Source: Bifidobacterium sp. ESL0800 | GTDB taxonomy: Bacteria > Actinomycetota > Actinomycetes > Actinomycetales > Bifidobacteriaceae | Direction of reading: 5' to 3' | NCBI RefSeq assembly: GCF_029395355.1 | Contig: NZ_CP113913.1 | Span: 992,001 to 1,056,000 of the forward strand | Length of the DNA stretch: 64,000 nucleotides | Part shown: one piece after another, positions 37,885 through 46,053 of the stretch | How the letters are laid out: each line of letters begins with the position of its first letter | Numbering within the stretch: the stretch's first letter is position 1 | The notes under the pieces: generated by a model | Seen by the model: the letters and a program-made list of their open reading frames with translations, nothing else | Told to the model about the DNA's origin: nothing | Database searches by the model: none | Translations under genes and position numbers: made by a program

Positions 37885-39348
37885 TCACTGGTCCAGGAAG
37901 TCGCGCAACGTCTGCGAACGTGACGGGTGACGCAGCTTCGACATGGTCTTGGACTCGATCTGACGGATGCGTTCACGGGTGACCCCATAGACACGGCCGA
38001 TGTCGTCCAGCGTCTTGGGCTGGCCGTCTTCAAGACCATAACGCATCTTGATGACCCCTGCCTCACGGGGCGAAAGCGTCTCCAGCACCTGCTTGAACTG
38101 CTCCTGCAGCAGGGAGAACGCAACGGCTTCGCTCGGCGCGATCGCGTCGGTGTCCTCGATCAGGTCGCCGAACTCGGAATCGCCGTCCTCGCCTAACGGG
38201 GTGTGCAGCGAAATCGGCTCACGGCCGTACTTCTGCACTTCCTGCACCTTTTCGACCGGCATGTCAAGCTCGCGGGCCAGCTCGTCAGGCGTGGGCTCGC
38301 GGCCCAGATCCTGCAGCATCTGGCGCTGGACACGGGAAAGTTTGTTGATGACCTCTACCATGTGCACGGGCACACGAATCGTACGGGCCTGGTCGGCCAT
38401 GGCGCGCGTGATGGCCTGACGAATCCACCAAGTGGCGTACGTGGAGAACTTGAAGCCCTTCTTCCAGTCGAACTTCTCGACCGCGCGAATCAGGCCCAGA
38501 TTGCCTTCCTGAATCAGATCGAGGAAGAGCATGCCGCGGCCGGTATATCGTTTGGCCAGCGAGACGACGAGACGAAGGTTGGCCTCAAGCAGGTGGTCCT
38601 TGGCTTTCTTGCCGTCGTTCGCAGCCCATTTAAGCTCACGCTTGCGCTTGAAATCCATGCCTTCGGACTGGGTTTCAAGCAGATGCTGGGCGTAGAGCCC
38701 GGCCTCGATACGCTCGGAAAGGTCGACTTCCTGCTCGGCGTTCAGAAGGCTGACACGGCCGATCTGCTTCAAGTAATCCTTGACGGGATCGGCGGTGGCG
38801 CCGGCCGCGACCACACGGCGCTTCGGATTGCCTGAGGGGGTCAGATTGTCATCGTCGTCATCAGTGTTGCTGACCACGAACGCGCCCTTGGCCTTCGGCA
38901 GTGCAGCTGCCTTGCGATGGGAAGCGGCGCTGTCGTCGTCCTCGTCCTCATCGTCATCCTCGGGCTCGGAATCCCCGTCCTCGTCGTCTTCATCCGGCAA
39001 GGCAGAGGAGTCATCGCTCAAATCGTCGAAATCCTCATCCTGGTCGACTTCCTCAACATCGTCGACATCTTCAAGATCGGCATCCTGAAGTTCGTCATCG
39101 TTTGCAATATCCTCGGAATCCTCTTTGATGTCAATGGCATCATGATTTTTCGCGGGATTATTGCCGTCCTTCTTTGTCTTTTTGGACGACTTTTTTACAG
39201 CAGTGGTTTTCTTGGCTTTCTTCGTCTTGGCCGTCGCCTTACGCGTAGTCGTTGAAGAAGACGAACGGGTGGCCTTCGACTTACGAGTGACTTTGCTGTC
39301 CTCGCTTTGCTCAGCCTCTACGGTTGTTGCCTGTTCCTTCTTGGCCAA
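37885..39348 (-). CDS. sigA: primary RNA polymerase sigma factor
   Basis: 487 residues from a TTG at 39348. The start is fixed by GAGGAGGG six bases upstream and by the MAKKEQ opening; the ATG at 39441 lies ahead of it without a ribosome site and overlaps the promoter. The N-terminus is a Lys/Ser/Thr-rich block (about 20-70) followed by a strongly acidic block (about 75-145). Conserved regions begin with [16 protein letters not shown] (1.2). Region 2 contains [20 protein letters not shown] and [14 protein letters not shown], region 3 follows, and region 4 ends in [20 protein letters not shown]. Group 1 sigma70 for housekeeping promoters. Confidence 0.95.
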   Translation of the reverse strand: MAKKEQATTVEAEQSEDSKVTRKSKATRSSSSTTTRKATAKTKKAKKTTAVKKSSKKTKKDGNNPAKNHDAIDIKEDSEDIANDDELQDADLEDVDDVEEVDQDEDFDDLSDDSSALPDEDDEDGDSEPEDDDEDEDDDSAASHRKAAALPKAKGAFVVSNTDDDDDNLTPSGNPKRRVVAAGATADPVKDYLKQIGRVSLLNAEQEVDLSERIEAGLYAQHLLETQSEGMDFKRKRELKWAANDGKKAKDHLLEANLRLVVSLAKRYTGRGMLFLDLIQEGNLGLIRAVEKFDWKKGFKFSTYATWWIRQAITRAMADQARTIRVPVHMVEVINKLSRVQRQMLQDLGREPTPDELARELDMPVEKVQEVQKYGREPISLHTPLGEDGDSEFGDLIEDTDAIAPSEAVAFSLLQEQFKQVLETLSPREAGVIKMRYGLEDGQPKTLDDIGRVYGVTRERIRQIESKTMSKLRHPSRSQTLRDFLDQ

Positions 39349-39411
39349 ACGTACCCTCCTCAAGTGAACAATCATTATTCCCACGCCCATCAGACGGCGC
39401 GAATCCACCAC

Positions 39412-39441
39412 ATTAGAAAAACCAGTGACTATAAAAGTCAA
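39412..39441 (-). promoter_or_regulatory. probable sigA promoter
   Basis: TTGACT (39441-39436) and TCTAAT (39417-39412) with 18-base spacing on the minus strand, about 57 bases before the TTG start. Matched by eye. Confidence 0.5.
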
Positions 39442-39567
39442 CCATCAAACAAGGACGATTATTCCCATTGATCATGATTGGCTTCGTCAAAAATTGCGAA
39501 AATGCCCATCCGCCTTTGTTCTGTTTCCGTTTTCCGCTCCACAACGCCGAAGAGCGCCTTCGCAGGT

Positions 39568-40494
39568 TTACACCCGCCAGGCCGGACGCAAACCCTGATC
39601 GAGCGCCGAGCAGATGATCCTCGCCAGCGTGCATTGCCCGTCCAAGCGAAGCGCCTGACGGGCATAGTCGAGCGCATCATCGCTACCCACCCACCATGAC
39701 CCGTATGCAGCGACGGTCAGCGGCTGTACCTCGAAACGTCCGCAGACCAAGGTCGACATATCGACGAGCATGTCGATTCCGCACGCGCAACGTTGAAGAT
39801 CTGGAGAGGCTTCGGCGTCATTGAAGGCGGCGTCCAACAAGCGATAGAGGCGGATGACATTGGCCGGGTCGTGGGGTTCGGCCGCCAAGTCGAGCATCGC
39901 CTTGACCCCGATCTCCGTGCTCGTCGCGCCCACCAACGACATGATCAGGGCATCACGCGCGGAAAGCATATCCGCCATGGCCACGCAAATCGCCAAAGCA
40001 TTGCTTGGTGACATGCTGTGCACGTGATTGCACAGGTTCTCGTTCCATTCACAGAACGGGGCATCGAGCCAGTCGCGGTTCGCCTTGGCGATTCCTTTCT
40101 CCATCTTGCACTGCTGCAACCGTCTCGCCAAAGCTTCCAGCCGCTCGTCTTGAGGTTCTTGTTCGAAGTCCTCGCATGCGAACGCGGCATCCTGCGCTAT
40201 CGCGGCGTCAATGATACGTTCGTCTACGGAGTCCAGATCGACCGGCCTGTCGAACCGGTCACAGCAGCGATGCCTCGTCTGGTTCCCGCTGGCGCCCGAC
40301 GCGCAAGCGGGAACCGACATCGCCGGCATCGAGTGTTTCCGGGCCTTCGCCCCTCGTCTTGTGCCGCCGGCAGAGCCTATTCCCGGCTTCCCGCGACCAT
40401 CCGCAGCGTGTTGCGGCCGTGTGTACGCAGGCTTCGGCTCGAGATGTCTTGGTGACGTCTTGCCTCCGGCCTTGGCTGATGTGTTCTTTGCCAT
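39568..40494 (-). CDS. DUF4192 family protein
   Basis: 308 residues, start fixed by AAGGAG before the ATG at 40494. The N-terminal about 75 residues are basic and low complexity (Lys, Arg, Gly, Pro). The remainder matches DUF4192: RDALIMSLVG, DPANVIRLYRLLDAAF and the C-terminal PLTVAAYGSWWVGSDDALDYARQALRLD and LARIICSALDQGLRP. That C-terminal block is the hallmark of this actinobacterial family. Function unknown. It is divergent from the polyprenyl synthase gene across a short gap that holds DnaA-box-like sites. Confidence 0.85.
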   Translation of the reverse strand: MAKNTSAKAGGKTSPRHLEPKPAYTRPQHAADGRGKPGIGSAGGTRRGAKARKHSMPAMSVPACASGASGNQTRHRCCDRFDRPVDLDSVDERIIDAAIAQDAAFACEDFEQEPQDERLEALARRLQQCKMEKGIAKANRDWLDAPFCEWNENLCNHVHSMSPSNALAICVAMADMLSARDALIMSLVGATSTEIGVKAMLDLAAEPHDPANVIRLYRLLDAAFNDAEASPDLQRCACGIDMLVDMSTLVCGRFEVQPLTVAAYGSWWVGSDDALDYARQALRLDGQCTLARIICSALDQGLRPAWRV

Positions 40495-40668
40495 GATTGC
40501 TCCTTTTTATTATCATTCCGTCTTCATCGGCATAGCCGTCAAACGCGGAAACACATCCTGTCTGATTCACTATGGCACACTTCGGCTGTTTTCCGTGCCG
40601 ATTTCGGCTACTGTGGTCGAACGCTCATAAACGTTGGAAATCCGCCGTTTCTCAAGCTCATACAGCGA

Positions 40669-40730
40669 TGTGAATAACCAAGTAGGCTGATGTGGATAAT
40701 CTTGGAACCTATGGAAGCTTGTGTGGACAA
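40669..40730 (+). promoter_or_regulatory. cluster of three DnaA-box-like 9-mers
   Basis: TGTGAATAA (40669-40677), TGTGGATAA (40691-40699) and TGTGGACAA (40722-40730) are, on the minus strand, TTATTCACA, TTATCCACA and TTGTCCACA. The first two fit TTATNCACA exactly. The third is the form common in high-GC actinobacteria. All have the same orientation. They overlap the beginning of the polyprenyl synthase frame, so the true start codon there matters. No dnaA, dnaN or other origin genes are in the window. Confidence 0.6.
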
Positions 40731-41883
40731 CCGTGTCATCGACCGACGTATCGCCGAACTGTGCCAGGAATGGATGCACGACGATGACCACAATGTCGTG
40801 GCCGCGAATCTGCAACCGACCCTGCAGGCGGTCTTCGACGAGGGCTTGGGCGCCAACCGCGGTGGCAAACGGCTCCGCGCGCTCCTTGCCTTGTCGGCAT
40901 TTCGCAGCTATAGAACCGGTGACGAATCAGCGAAGAAATCCGTTGCGACTCATCAACCAGAGACGCCAACAGACAATACAAATCTTGCCGGCATGCATAC
41001 CAGCAAGGATGCTGATAACGTACCATCGGCCATGCTCGATCTGGCCTGCGCCATCGAAATCTACCAGACCAGCGCCTTGATCCACGACGACATCATCGAC
41101 GACTCACCGCAGCGTCGCGGCCGCGCCAGCGCCCACGTCGCGTTGGCCCGCAACGACGCACCCGACAATTTCGGGACCGGGCTGGCCCTGATGCTGGGCA
41201 ATATGCTCGCCACGGCCTCGCTCGACATCGCGTCGAACGCTCTGGAAAACCCCGAATTGCAGCACGCCAACGCGAACCTGCACACCTTCCTTGCGATGCA
41301 GAGGGCAGTGGAAATCGGCCAGACCTTGGATCTGGGAGCCGAAACGATCAGCCTTGAGCACCCGCATGAACTGATCGAGGCCTCGCTCAACGTCTTCGCG
41401 TGGAAAACGGCGAGCTACACCACCATCGCCCCTCTTGAGCTTGGGCTTTGCGCAGCCGGCATGGCTCCGGTTGCCGCCCATCAAGTCGCACGCGAAATCG
41501 GTCTGCCTTTGGGCGTGGCGTTCCAGCTGGCCGATGACCTGCTCGATGTCATCGGGTCGTCGCAATCCACCGGCAAACCGGTCGGCGGCGATATCCGTGA
41601 AGGCAAACACACCGTTCTGCTCGCAGACGCCCTGCAATCGGCCAATGAAACGGATCGGGCCATGCTGATCAACGCTTACCGGCAGCCCGGCCGAAGCGAT
41701 GCCGACGTAACGCATGTGCTCAGTCTCTTCGCCTCAAACGGAGCCATTGACATCTCACGCAAACGCATCCACAAGTTATGGCAGCAAACGCAAAATGCCA
41801 TCGGCAAAACCCATATATCCCCAGCCGGCCGAGCGACGCTGACGGCTTCCTGCGCACGTTTCATCGACGACGAACTGAGGTGA
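40690..41883 (+). CDS. polyprenyl (geranylgeranyl-type) diphosphate synthase
   Basis: Up to 397 residues. The two aspartate-rich motifs of trans-prenyltransferases are present: ALIHDDIIDDSPQRRG and FQLADDLLDVIGS. Substrate-binding GGKRLRALL and GGDIREGKHT are also visible. It condenses isopentenyl diphosphate with an allylic diphosphate in the membrane-associated isoprenoid pathway. A linker (about 78-110) is unusually long and polar. The start is uncertain: ATG 40690 overlaps a DnaA-box-like site, and ATG 40711 is equally plausible; neither has a strong ribosome site. The PASTA kinase gene follows in the same direction after 100 bases. Confidence 0.88.
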   Translation: MWIILEPMEACVDNRVIDRRIAELCQEWMHDDDHNVVAANLQPTLQAVFDEGLGANRGGKRLRALLALSAFRSYRTGDESAKKSVATHQPETPTDNTNLAGMHTSKDADNVPSAMLDLACAIEIYQTSALIHDDIIDDSPQRRGRASAHVALARNDAPDNFGTGLALMLGNMLATASLDIASNALENPELQHANANLHTFLAMQRAVEIGQTLDLGAETISLEHPHELIEASLNVFAWKTASYTTIAPLELGLCAAGMAPVAAHQVAREIGLPLGVAFQLADDLLDVIGSSQSTGKPVGGDIREGKHTVLLADALQSANETDRAMLINAYRQPGRSDADVTHVLSLFASNGAIDISRKRIHKLWQQTQNAIGKTHISPAGRATLTASCARFIDDELR

Positions 41884-41983
41884 CCGGTCTCAGGCCCGTC
41901 GCGTACCGAATCCTTGACGTACCTTGTGGCATGTAATATTAAGACATTCGTACCTACCAGTAACCAAGGGACACAGCCAAGTC

Positions 41984-44209
41984 ATGAGCGAAGCCGAAAC
42001 GCAACCGCAAAGCCAACTGATCGACGGGCGTTACCGCGTCTTGGGGCCGATTGCGGACGGCGGCATGGCCACGGTCTACCGGGCCAAGGACGAACGACTC
42101 GAACGCGTCGTGGCCATCAAGGTGATGCACACGCAGCTGGCCCAAGGCCCGCACCGCGACCAGTTCGTCGCCCGGTTCCACCGCGAGGCCCGCAGCGCCG
42201 CTGCCATCAGCAACCCGCATATCGTGCAGGTCTACGATTCCGGAACGGCCGGCGGCCGCGACTATCTGGTCATGGAATACGTGCACGGTGTCAATCTGCG
42301 CCACGAGATGAACGAACGCGGCACCTTCAGCGTCCACGAGACGGTGCGCATCATCTCCCAGACACTCGACGGGCTGGCCAGCGCACACCGGGCCGGCGTG
42401 GTGCACCGCGATATCAAACCCGAGAACATCCTTTTAAACGACCGCGGGCGCGTGCAGATCACCGATTTCGGGCTGGCCAAGGCGATGAGCGAGGCGACGC
42501 TTTCGACCACCGGCATGCTTTTGGGCACGGCGGCGTATCTGGCTCCCGAAATGATCGAGAACAATCTCGCCACACCTCAAGGCGACCTCTATTCCGTAGG
42601 CATCATGGCCTGGGAGATGCTGGCCGGGCAGGTGCCCTTCACCTCGGACAACCCGGTGACGATGGTCTTCAAACACGTCCACGAGGATGTACCGGCGCTT
42701 CAGGGCGTCTGCCAAGGCATAGACCCTTCGATTTCGGCCTTTGTGGCTCATCTGACGGCCCGTACAGTCGAAAATCGTCCCGTGGATGCCGCGGCCGCGT
42801 TGCAGGAGCTGAAAACACTGAGCTCGCGTATCGGCGTCGACGGCTGGCAATACCGCTACGTGCCCGCCGATACCGAAGCGGCCGGGCAGGAGGCCACTTC
42901 CCCGCTTGTCGGCACTTTGCCGCCGAACCCACCAGCCACAACTGGTGAGGATACCAAGCCGTCGCCCATTTCACCCGAGCTGCCGGCGGCTTCCGCTTCC
43001 CCTGCCTACGAAAAAACGCAAGCCATGAGCCCCGGCACCTACGAACACCAGTCCTTCCCCAACGCGGCCACACAGGCCATCGGCGGGCGGACCCTGGCCA
43101 ACGACGGGACGGCGGCCGCGAACAATCCGACCATGACCATCGGCTTGATGGACGCGCCTACCGAAGGACAGGTCGAGGGACCGAACGGCGATAATCCAAC
43201 AGCCAAGACCATGCCCCAAAAACGTTCACGCCTTCGCAAGCCAGTGGTCATCACGACCATCATCCTGGCACTGTTGGCGCTGCTTATGTCAGCCGGCGCG
43301 GCATGGTGGTACTTCCTCGGCCCAGGAAGCTACTACAGCGTGCCCAGGCCCGAAGACCTGAGCTGCAGCACCAACAGCGCCTGCCGTATCACCGCCGTCA
43401 AATGGAAACCGTTCGAAAGCACGCTCAAGGTGGCCGGCGTCCCCTTTCAGGTGTCCGAAGAATTCAGCGACAAGGTCAGCAAGGGCGAGGTCATCTCCAC
43501 CGATCCCGGCGACGTGGGAGGACACGTAAGCAAGCGCACCGGCGCCAAACTCAAGGTGGTCGTCTCCAAGGGCGTCCGGCACGTCACCGTGCCCAAAGAC
43601 ATCCTCGACCCCACGAGTGCCGCCGGCAGAAAACCGATGGAAACCCTCTCCCAGGCCGGTTTCACCAACATCGTCCATGATGAGAGCAAGGACGAATATT
43701 CCGTAGACCTGCCCGCAGGGGCCGCGAAATCCATCTCGCCCAAGCCCGGAACGACGGTTGCCCACAACCGCAAGGTGACGCTGGTGCTTTCCAAGGGACC
43801 GATGCCGGTGAGCATGCCCGATGTGACCGGGCGAACGAAGGATGACGCGCAGGCGGCGTTCGACGACGCGAAACTCAAGCCGAACTACAGCGAGGAATTC
43901 AACGATTCGGTGCCGGCGGGTTCCATCGTCTCCACGTCGACCAAGGCCGGCACGCAGCTGCATTGGGGCGACAAGGTCGATGTCGTGGTCTCCAAGGGGC
44001 CCGAGACGGTGACCATTCCCGACGTGCGCGGCAAGAACGAGAACGACGCCCAAAAGACGTTGGAAGCCCTGGGGCTGAAAGTCAAGATTTCCGCGCCTTT
44101 GGGCGACCTGACCCATCAGGTTCGTTTCCAATCCCCCGACCCCGGGGCGCAGGTTCGTGTGCGGGGCAACGACGGCAACCCGACCGTCATCACGCTTACC
44201 GTGGTCTAA
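41984..44209 (+). CDS. pknB: PASTA-domain serine/threonine protein kinase
   Basis: 741 residues from the ATG at 41984. The kinase domain (about 17-280) has the glycine loop IADGGMATVYRA, the VAIK lysine, HRDIKPENILL and DFGLAKA, and an activation loop ending GTAAYLAPE. A Pro/Thr/Ala-rich linker follows. One transmembrane helix (about 420-440, ITTIILALLALLMSAGAAWW) and four extracellular PASTA repeats complete the protein. It senses muropeptides or lipid II and phosphorylates cell-wall and division proteins in related bacteria. Here it is placed beside the isoprenoid synthase rather than in a pbpA-rodA cluster, so it may be the second PASTA kinase of the genome. Confidence 0.92.
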   Translation: MSEAETQPQSQLIDGRYRVLGPIADGGMATVYRAKDERLERVVAIKVMHTQLAQGPHRDQFVARFHREARSAAAISNPHIVQVYDSGTAGGRDYLVMEYVHGVNLRHEMNERGTFSVHETVRIISQTLDGLASAHRAGVVHRDIKPENILLNDRGRVQITDFGLAKAMSEATLSTTGMLLGTAAYLAPEMIENNLATPQGDLYSVGIMAWEMLAGQVPFTSDNPVTMVFKHVHEDVPALQGVCQGIDPSISAFVAHLTARTVENRPVDAAAALQELKTLSSRIGVDGWQYRYVPADTEAAGQEATSPLVGTLPPNPPATTGEDTKPSPISPELPAASASPAYEKTQAMSPGTYEHQSFPNAATQAIGGRTLANDGTAAANNPTMTIGLMDAPTEGQVEGPNGDNPTAKTMPQKRSRLRKPVVITTIILALLALLMSAGAAWWYFLGPGSYYSVPRPEDLSCSTNSACRITAVKWKPFESTLKVAGVPFQVSEEFSDKVSKGEVISTDPGDVGGHVSKRTGAKLKVVVSKGVRHVTVPKDILDPTSAAGRKPMETLSQAGFTNIVHDESKDEYSVDLPAGAAKSISPKPGTTVAHNRKVTLVLSKGPMPVSMPDVTGRTKDDAQAAFDDAKLKPNYSEEFNDSVPAGSIVSTSTKAGTQLHWGDKVDVVVSKGPETVTIPDVRGKNENDAQKTLEALGLKVKISAPLGDLTHQVRFQSPDPGAQVRVRGNDGNPTVITLTVV

Positions 44210-44211
44210 GG

Positions 44212-44308
44212 CTTATTCGCGGGCCTTGCAAAGCTTCCGCACTCCCCTGCTAAGGCGACGCTTATTCGCAAACCTTTCGAAGTTTCGTACCCGGCTGCTA
44301 AGGCGACG
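44212..44308. repeat. imperfect tandem duplication of about 48 bases
   Basis: Copy 1 (44212-44260) and copy 2 (44261-44308) both begin CTTATTCGC and end CTGCTAAGGCGACG, with CCTT-C-AAG-TTC matches between. They lie directly after the pknB stop. Together with the hairpin at 44362 they account for most of the 299-base gap 44210-44508; no gene is seen in it. Confidence 0.8.
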
Positions 44309-44361
44309 GCTTCGCGTCATGGATGCTGGCCGTTGTCAAAGGTTCAGTCAAGAGTACAGTC

Positions 44362-44400
44362 AAGGCCAATCACGTCAATTCGTTTGACCTGATTGGCCTT
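44362..44400. terminator. intrinsic terminator after pknB
   Basis: AAGGCCAATCA (44362-44372) pairs with TGATTGGCCTT (44390-44400), with GTCAA/TTTGAC inner pairing. It lies between convergent pknB and plsC. Confidence 0.75.
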
Positions 44401-44508
44401 ATCCGATCGGCCCGCATCATCAGGCCTCTTGACCTATCCCGTTTGTTCGACGTGTCCGGCCGATCGCGCTGTCGTGCCGTGTCACCTGTCTGATCCGGTC
44501 GCGGTTTC

Positions 44509-45225
44509 TCAGGCCTGTTTCGTTTGTTCGAGCTGGGCGGCCTCTTGCGCCTTTTTCATGCGCGCTTTGACCGTCTGCGCATATTCGTCAACGTATTCCT
44601 GACCGCTGAGCTTGCCGATCTCGGCCATGACATGGTCGGTCAGCTCGCGCAGCTCGTCATGGGTGATGGTGTCGGGATCTACTTTACGCACCGAAATCGG
44701 CTTGCCGTAGATCACCTTGGTATGCCCCGAACTCGGGATGACCTGGCCGGGCATCTGTATCTTCCTGCTGCCGATGACGGCCGTGGGAATGATGTCGCAA
44801 CCGGTTTCCAGCGCAAGCTTTGCCACGCCGGTGTGCCCCCGGTAAAGCCTTCCGTCGGGGCTACGCGTGCCCTCCACGTGAATGCCGAAGAGATGCCCGT
44901 CCTCGATGATCTCGCGAGCGTGGGCGAGCGCTCCGAGCGATTTCGAGCCACCTGAACGGTCGACCGGGAACACACCGACGGAGGTGAACCACCATTTGAT
45001 GAACTTGCCCTTGAGCCCCTTGCCTTCGAAATATTCGGCCTTGCCCATGAAATGGATCATGCGCGGGCTGGTCAGAGGAATCAGCGCGTCGTCGATGACA
45101 GCCAGATGGTTCGAGGCGATGATGGCGCCGCCGGATTTGGGAATATTTTCGACGCCGACACCTTTGGGATGCATACGCCAACGGGCGATCGGGCCGAGTC
45201 CCTTCACAAAGAACCAATAGAGCAC
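44509..45225 (-). CDS. plsC: 1-acyl-sn-glycerol-3-phosphate acyltransferase family protein
   Basis: 238 residues. The acyltransferase motif NHxxxxD is SNHLAVIDDALIP (His and Asp present). The second block VFPVDRSGGSKSLGAL and the third HVEGTRSPDGRLYRGHTGVAKLA follow in the family order. It acylates lysophosphatidic acid, or a related acceptor, in phospholipid synthesis at the inner face of the membrane. The start is a GTG at 45225 with GGAGG nine bases upstream. Several PlsC-like proteins usually exist per bifidobacterial genome, so the exact acceptor is uncertain. Confidence 0.88.
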   Translation of the reverse strand: MLYWFFVKGLGPIARWRMHPKGVGVENIPKSGGAIIASNHLAVIDDALIPLTSPRMIHFMGKAEYFEGKGLKGKFIKWWFTSVGVFPVDRSGGSKSLGALAHAREIIEDGHLFGIHVEGTRSPDGRLYRGHTGVAKLALETGCDIIPTAVIGSRKIQMPGQVIPSSGHTKVIYGKPISVRKVDPDTITHDELRELTDHVMAEIGKLSGQEYVDEYAQTVKARMKKAQEAAQLEQTKQA

Positions 45226-45311
45226 GAGCTCTTACCTCCCTGAAATCTCGCACGTCTGAAAGGCATGCGCTCGAAACACAATTGGCCGACCGCTGGGTTA
45301 GAGTGGTCGGT

Positions 45312-45926
45312 ATGACTAGCCTCAAGGATAGCAACAGCAGTGACGACAAACGGGACGACGCCGATTCCCACGCGCGTTGCGACGCCGGTTTGGGTGAAAG
45401 CGGAGACACGCAGGATATACACCCGGATACCGCCGAACTTGAGGAAGCATGGAAACGCTTCGAGGACGAACACGCCGAGGACCTTGACGATATCAGCAGC
45501 AGTCGCCAGGCCAAACGTTTCGAGAAACACGCAAAACGGGAGGAGAAGAAGGCGCAGCTCTCCATCGAAGACATCACGCCGGACTCCTTTGCCAAGGGAT
45601 CCTCTTCGTCTTCAAGGCCCCGTGGACCAAGGGATTTCGAAGGTTCCAGCTGGCTTGACGTCGACGACGTCATGGATGGCTTCGATGACTTCACGCCCCC
45701 GAATCCCGACCTTGGGCACCTGGACCCGGTAAAAGTCGTGTTCTGGGGGTTGCTCATCGTCGGCATCGCAGGCCTGATCGCCGCTGTCTTCTTTCCAAAA
45801 TTCGCGGGCATCATGGGCATTGTCTTCGGACTGTGCGCCTTAATCGGAGGCGCGGGGCTCTTGATCACGCATAAGGGATTCCATCAGACTCAGACGGATT
45901 ATTTCGACGATGGGTCCAGGGTCTGA
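45312..45926 (+). CDS. two-helix membrane protein of unknown function
   Basis: 204 residues from the ATG at 45312; an upstream in-frame TTG is less likely. The first about 140 residues are highly charged (Asp, Glu, Lys, Ser) with a probable helical segment around TAELEEAWKRFEDEHAEDL. Two membrane helices follow (about 150-170, VFWGLLIVGIAGLIAAVFF, and 175-193, GIMGIVFGLCALIGGAGLLI). A short C-terminal tail closes it. It has the character of bifidobacterial hypothetical membrane proteins; I recognise no domain. It is divergent from plsC and followed by a terminator shared with secA. Confidence 0.72.
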   Translation: MTSLKDSNSSDDKRDDADSHARCDAGLGESGDTQDIHPDTAELEEAWKRFEDEHAEDLDDISSSRQAKRFEKHAKREEKKAQLSIEDITPDSFAKGSSSSSRPRGPRDFEGSSWLDVDDVMDGFDDFTPPNPDLGHLDPVKVVFWGLLIVGIAGLIAAVFFPKFAGIMGIVFGLCALIGGAGLLITHKGFHQTQTDYFDDGSRV

Positions 45927-45969
45927 AACCTTCGATATCTTTCACCACCACAACCTGCTACATATAAAA

Positions 45970-46008
45970 CAAACGGCGGTTGGCAAAATCTCTGTCAACC
46001 ACCGTTTG
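45970..46008. terminator. bidirectional terminator between the membrane protein and secA
   Basis: CAAACGGCGGTTG (45970-45982) pairs with CAACCACCGTTTG (45996-46008) with one G-U pair; T-rich sequence follows on the plus side. Confidence 0.8.
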
Positions 46009-46053
46009 CTTTATATCCGACAACAGCAGGCTACCGGATAACCAGCACGGATT

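Noticed and set aside
40669..40730. Chromosome replication origin
   Set aside because: DnaA boxes alone are not enough; there is no AT-rich unwinding region and no dnaA, dnaN, gyrB or parAB nearby.
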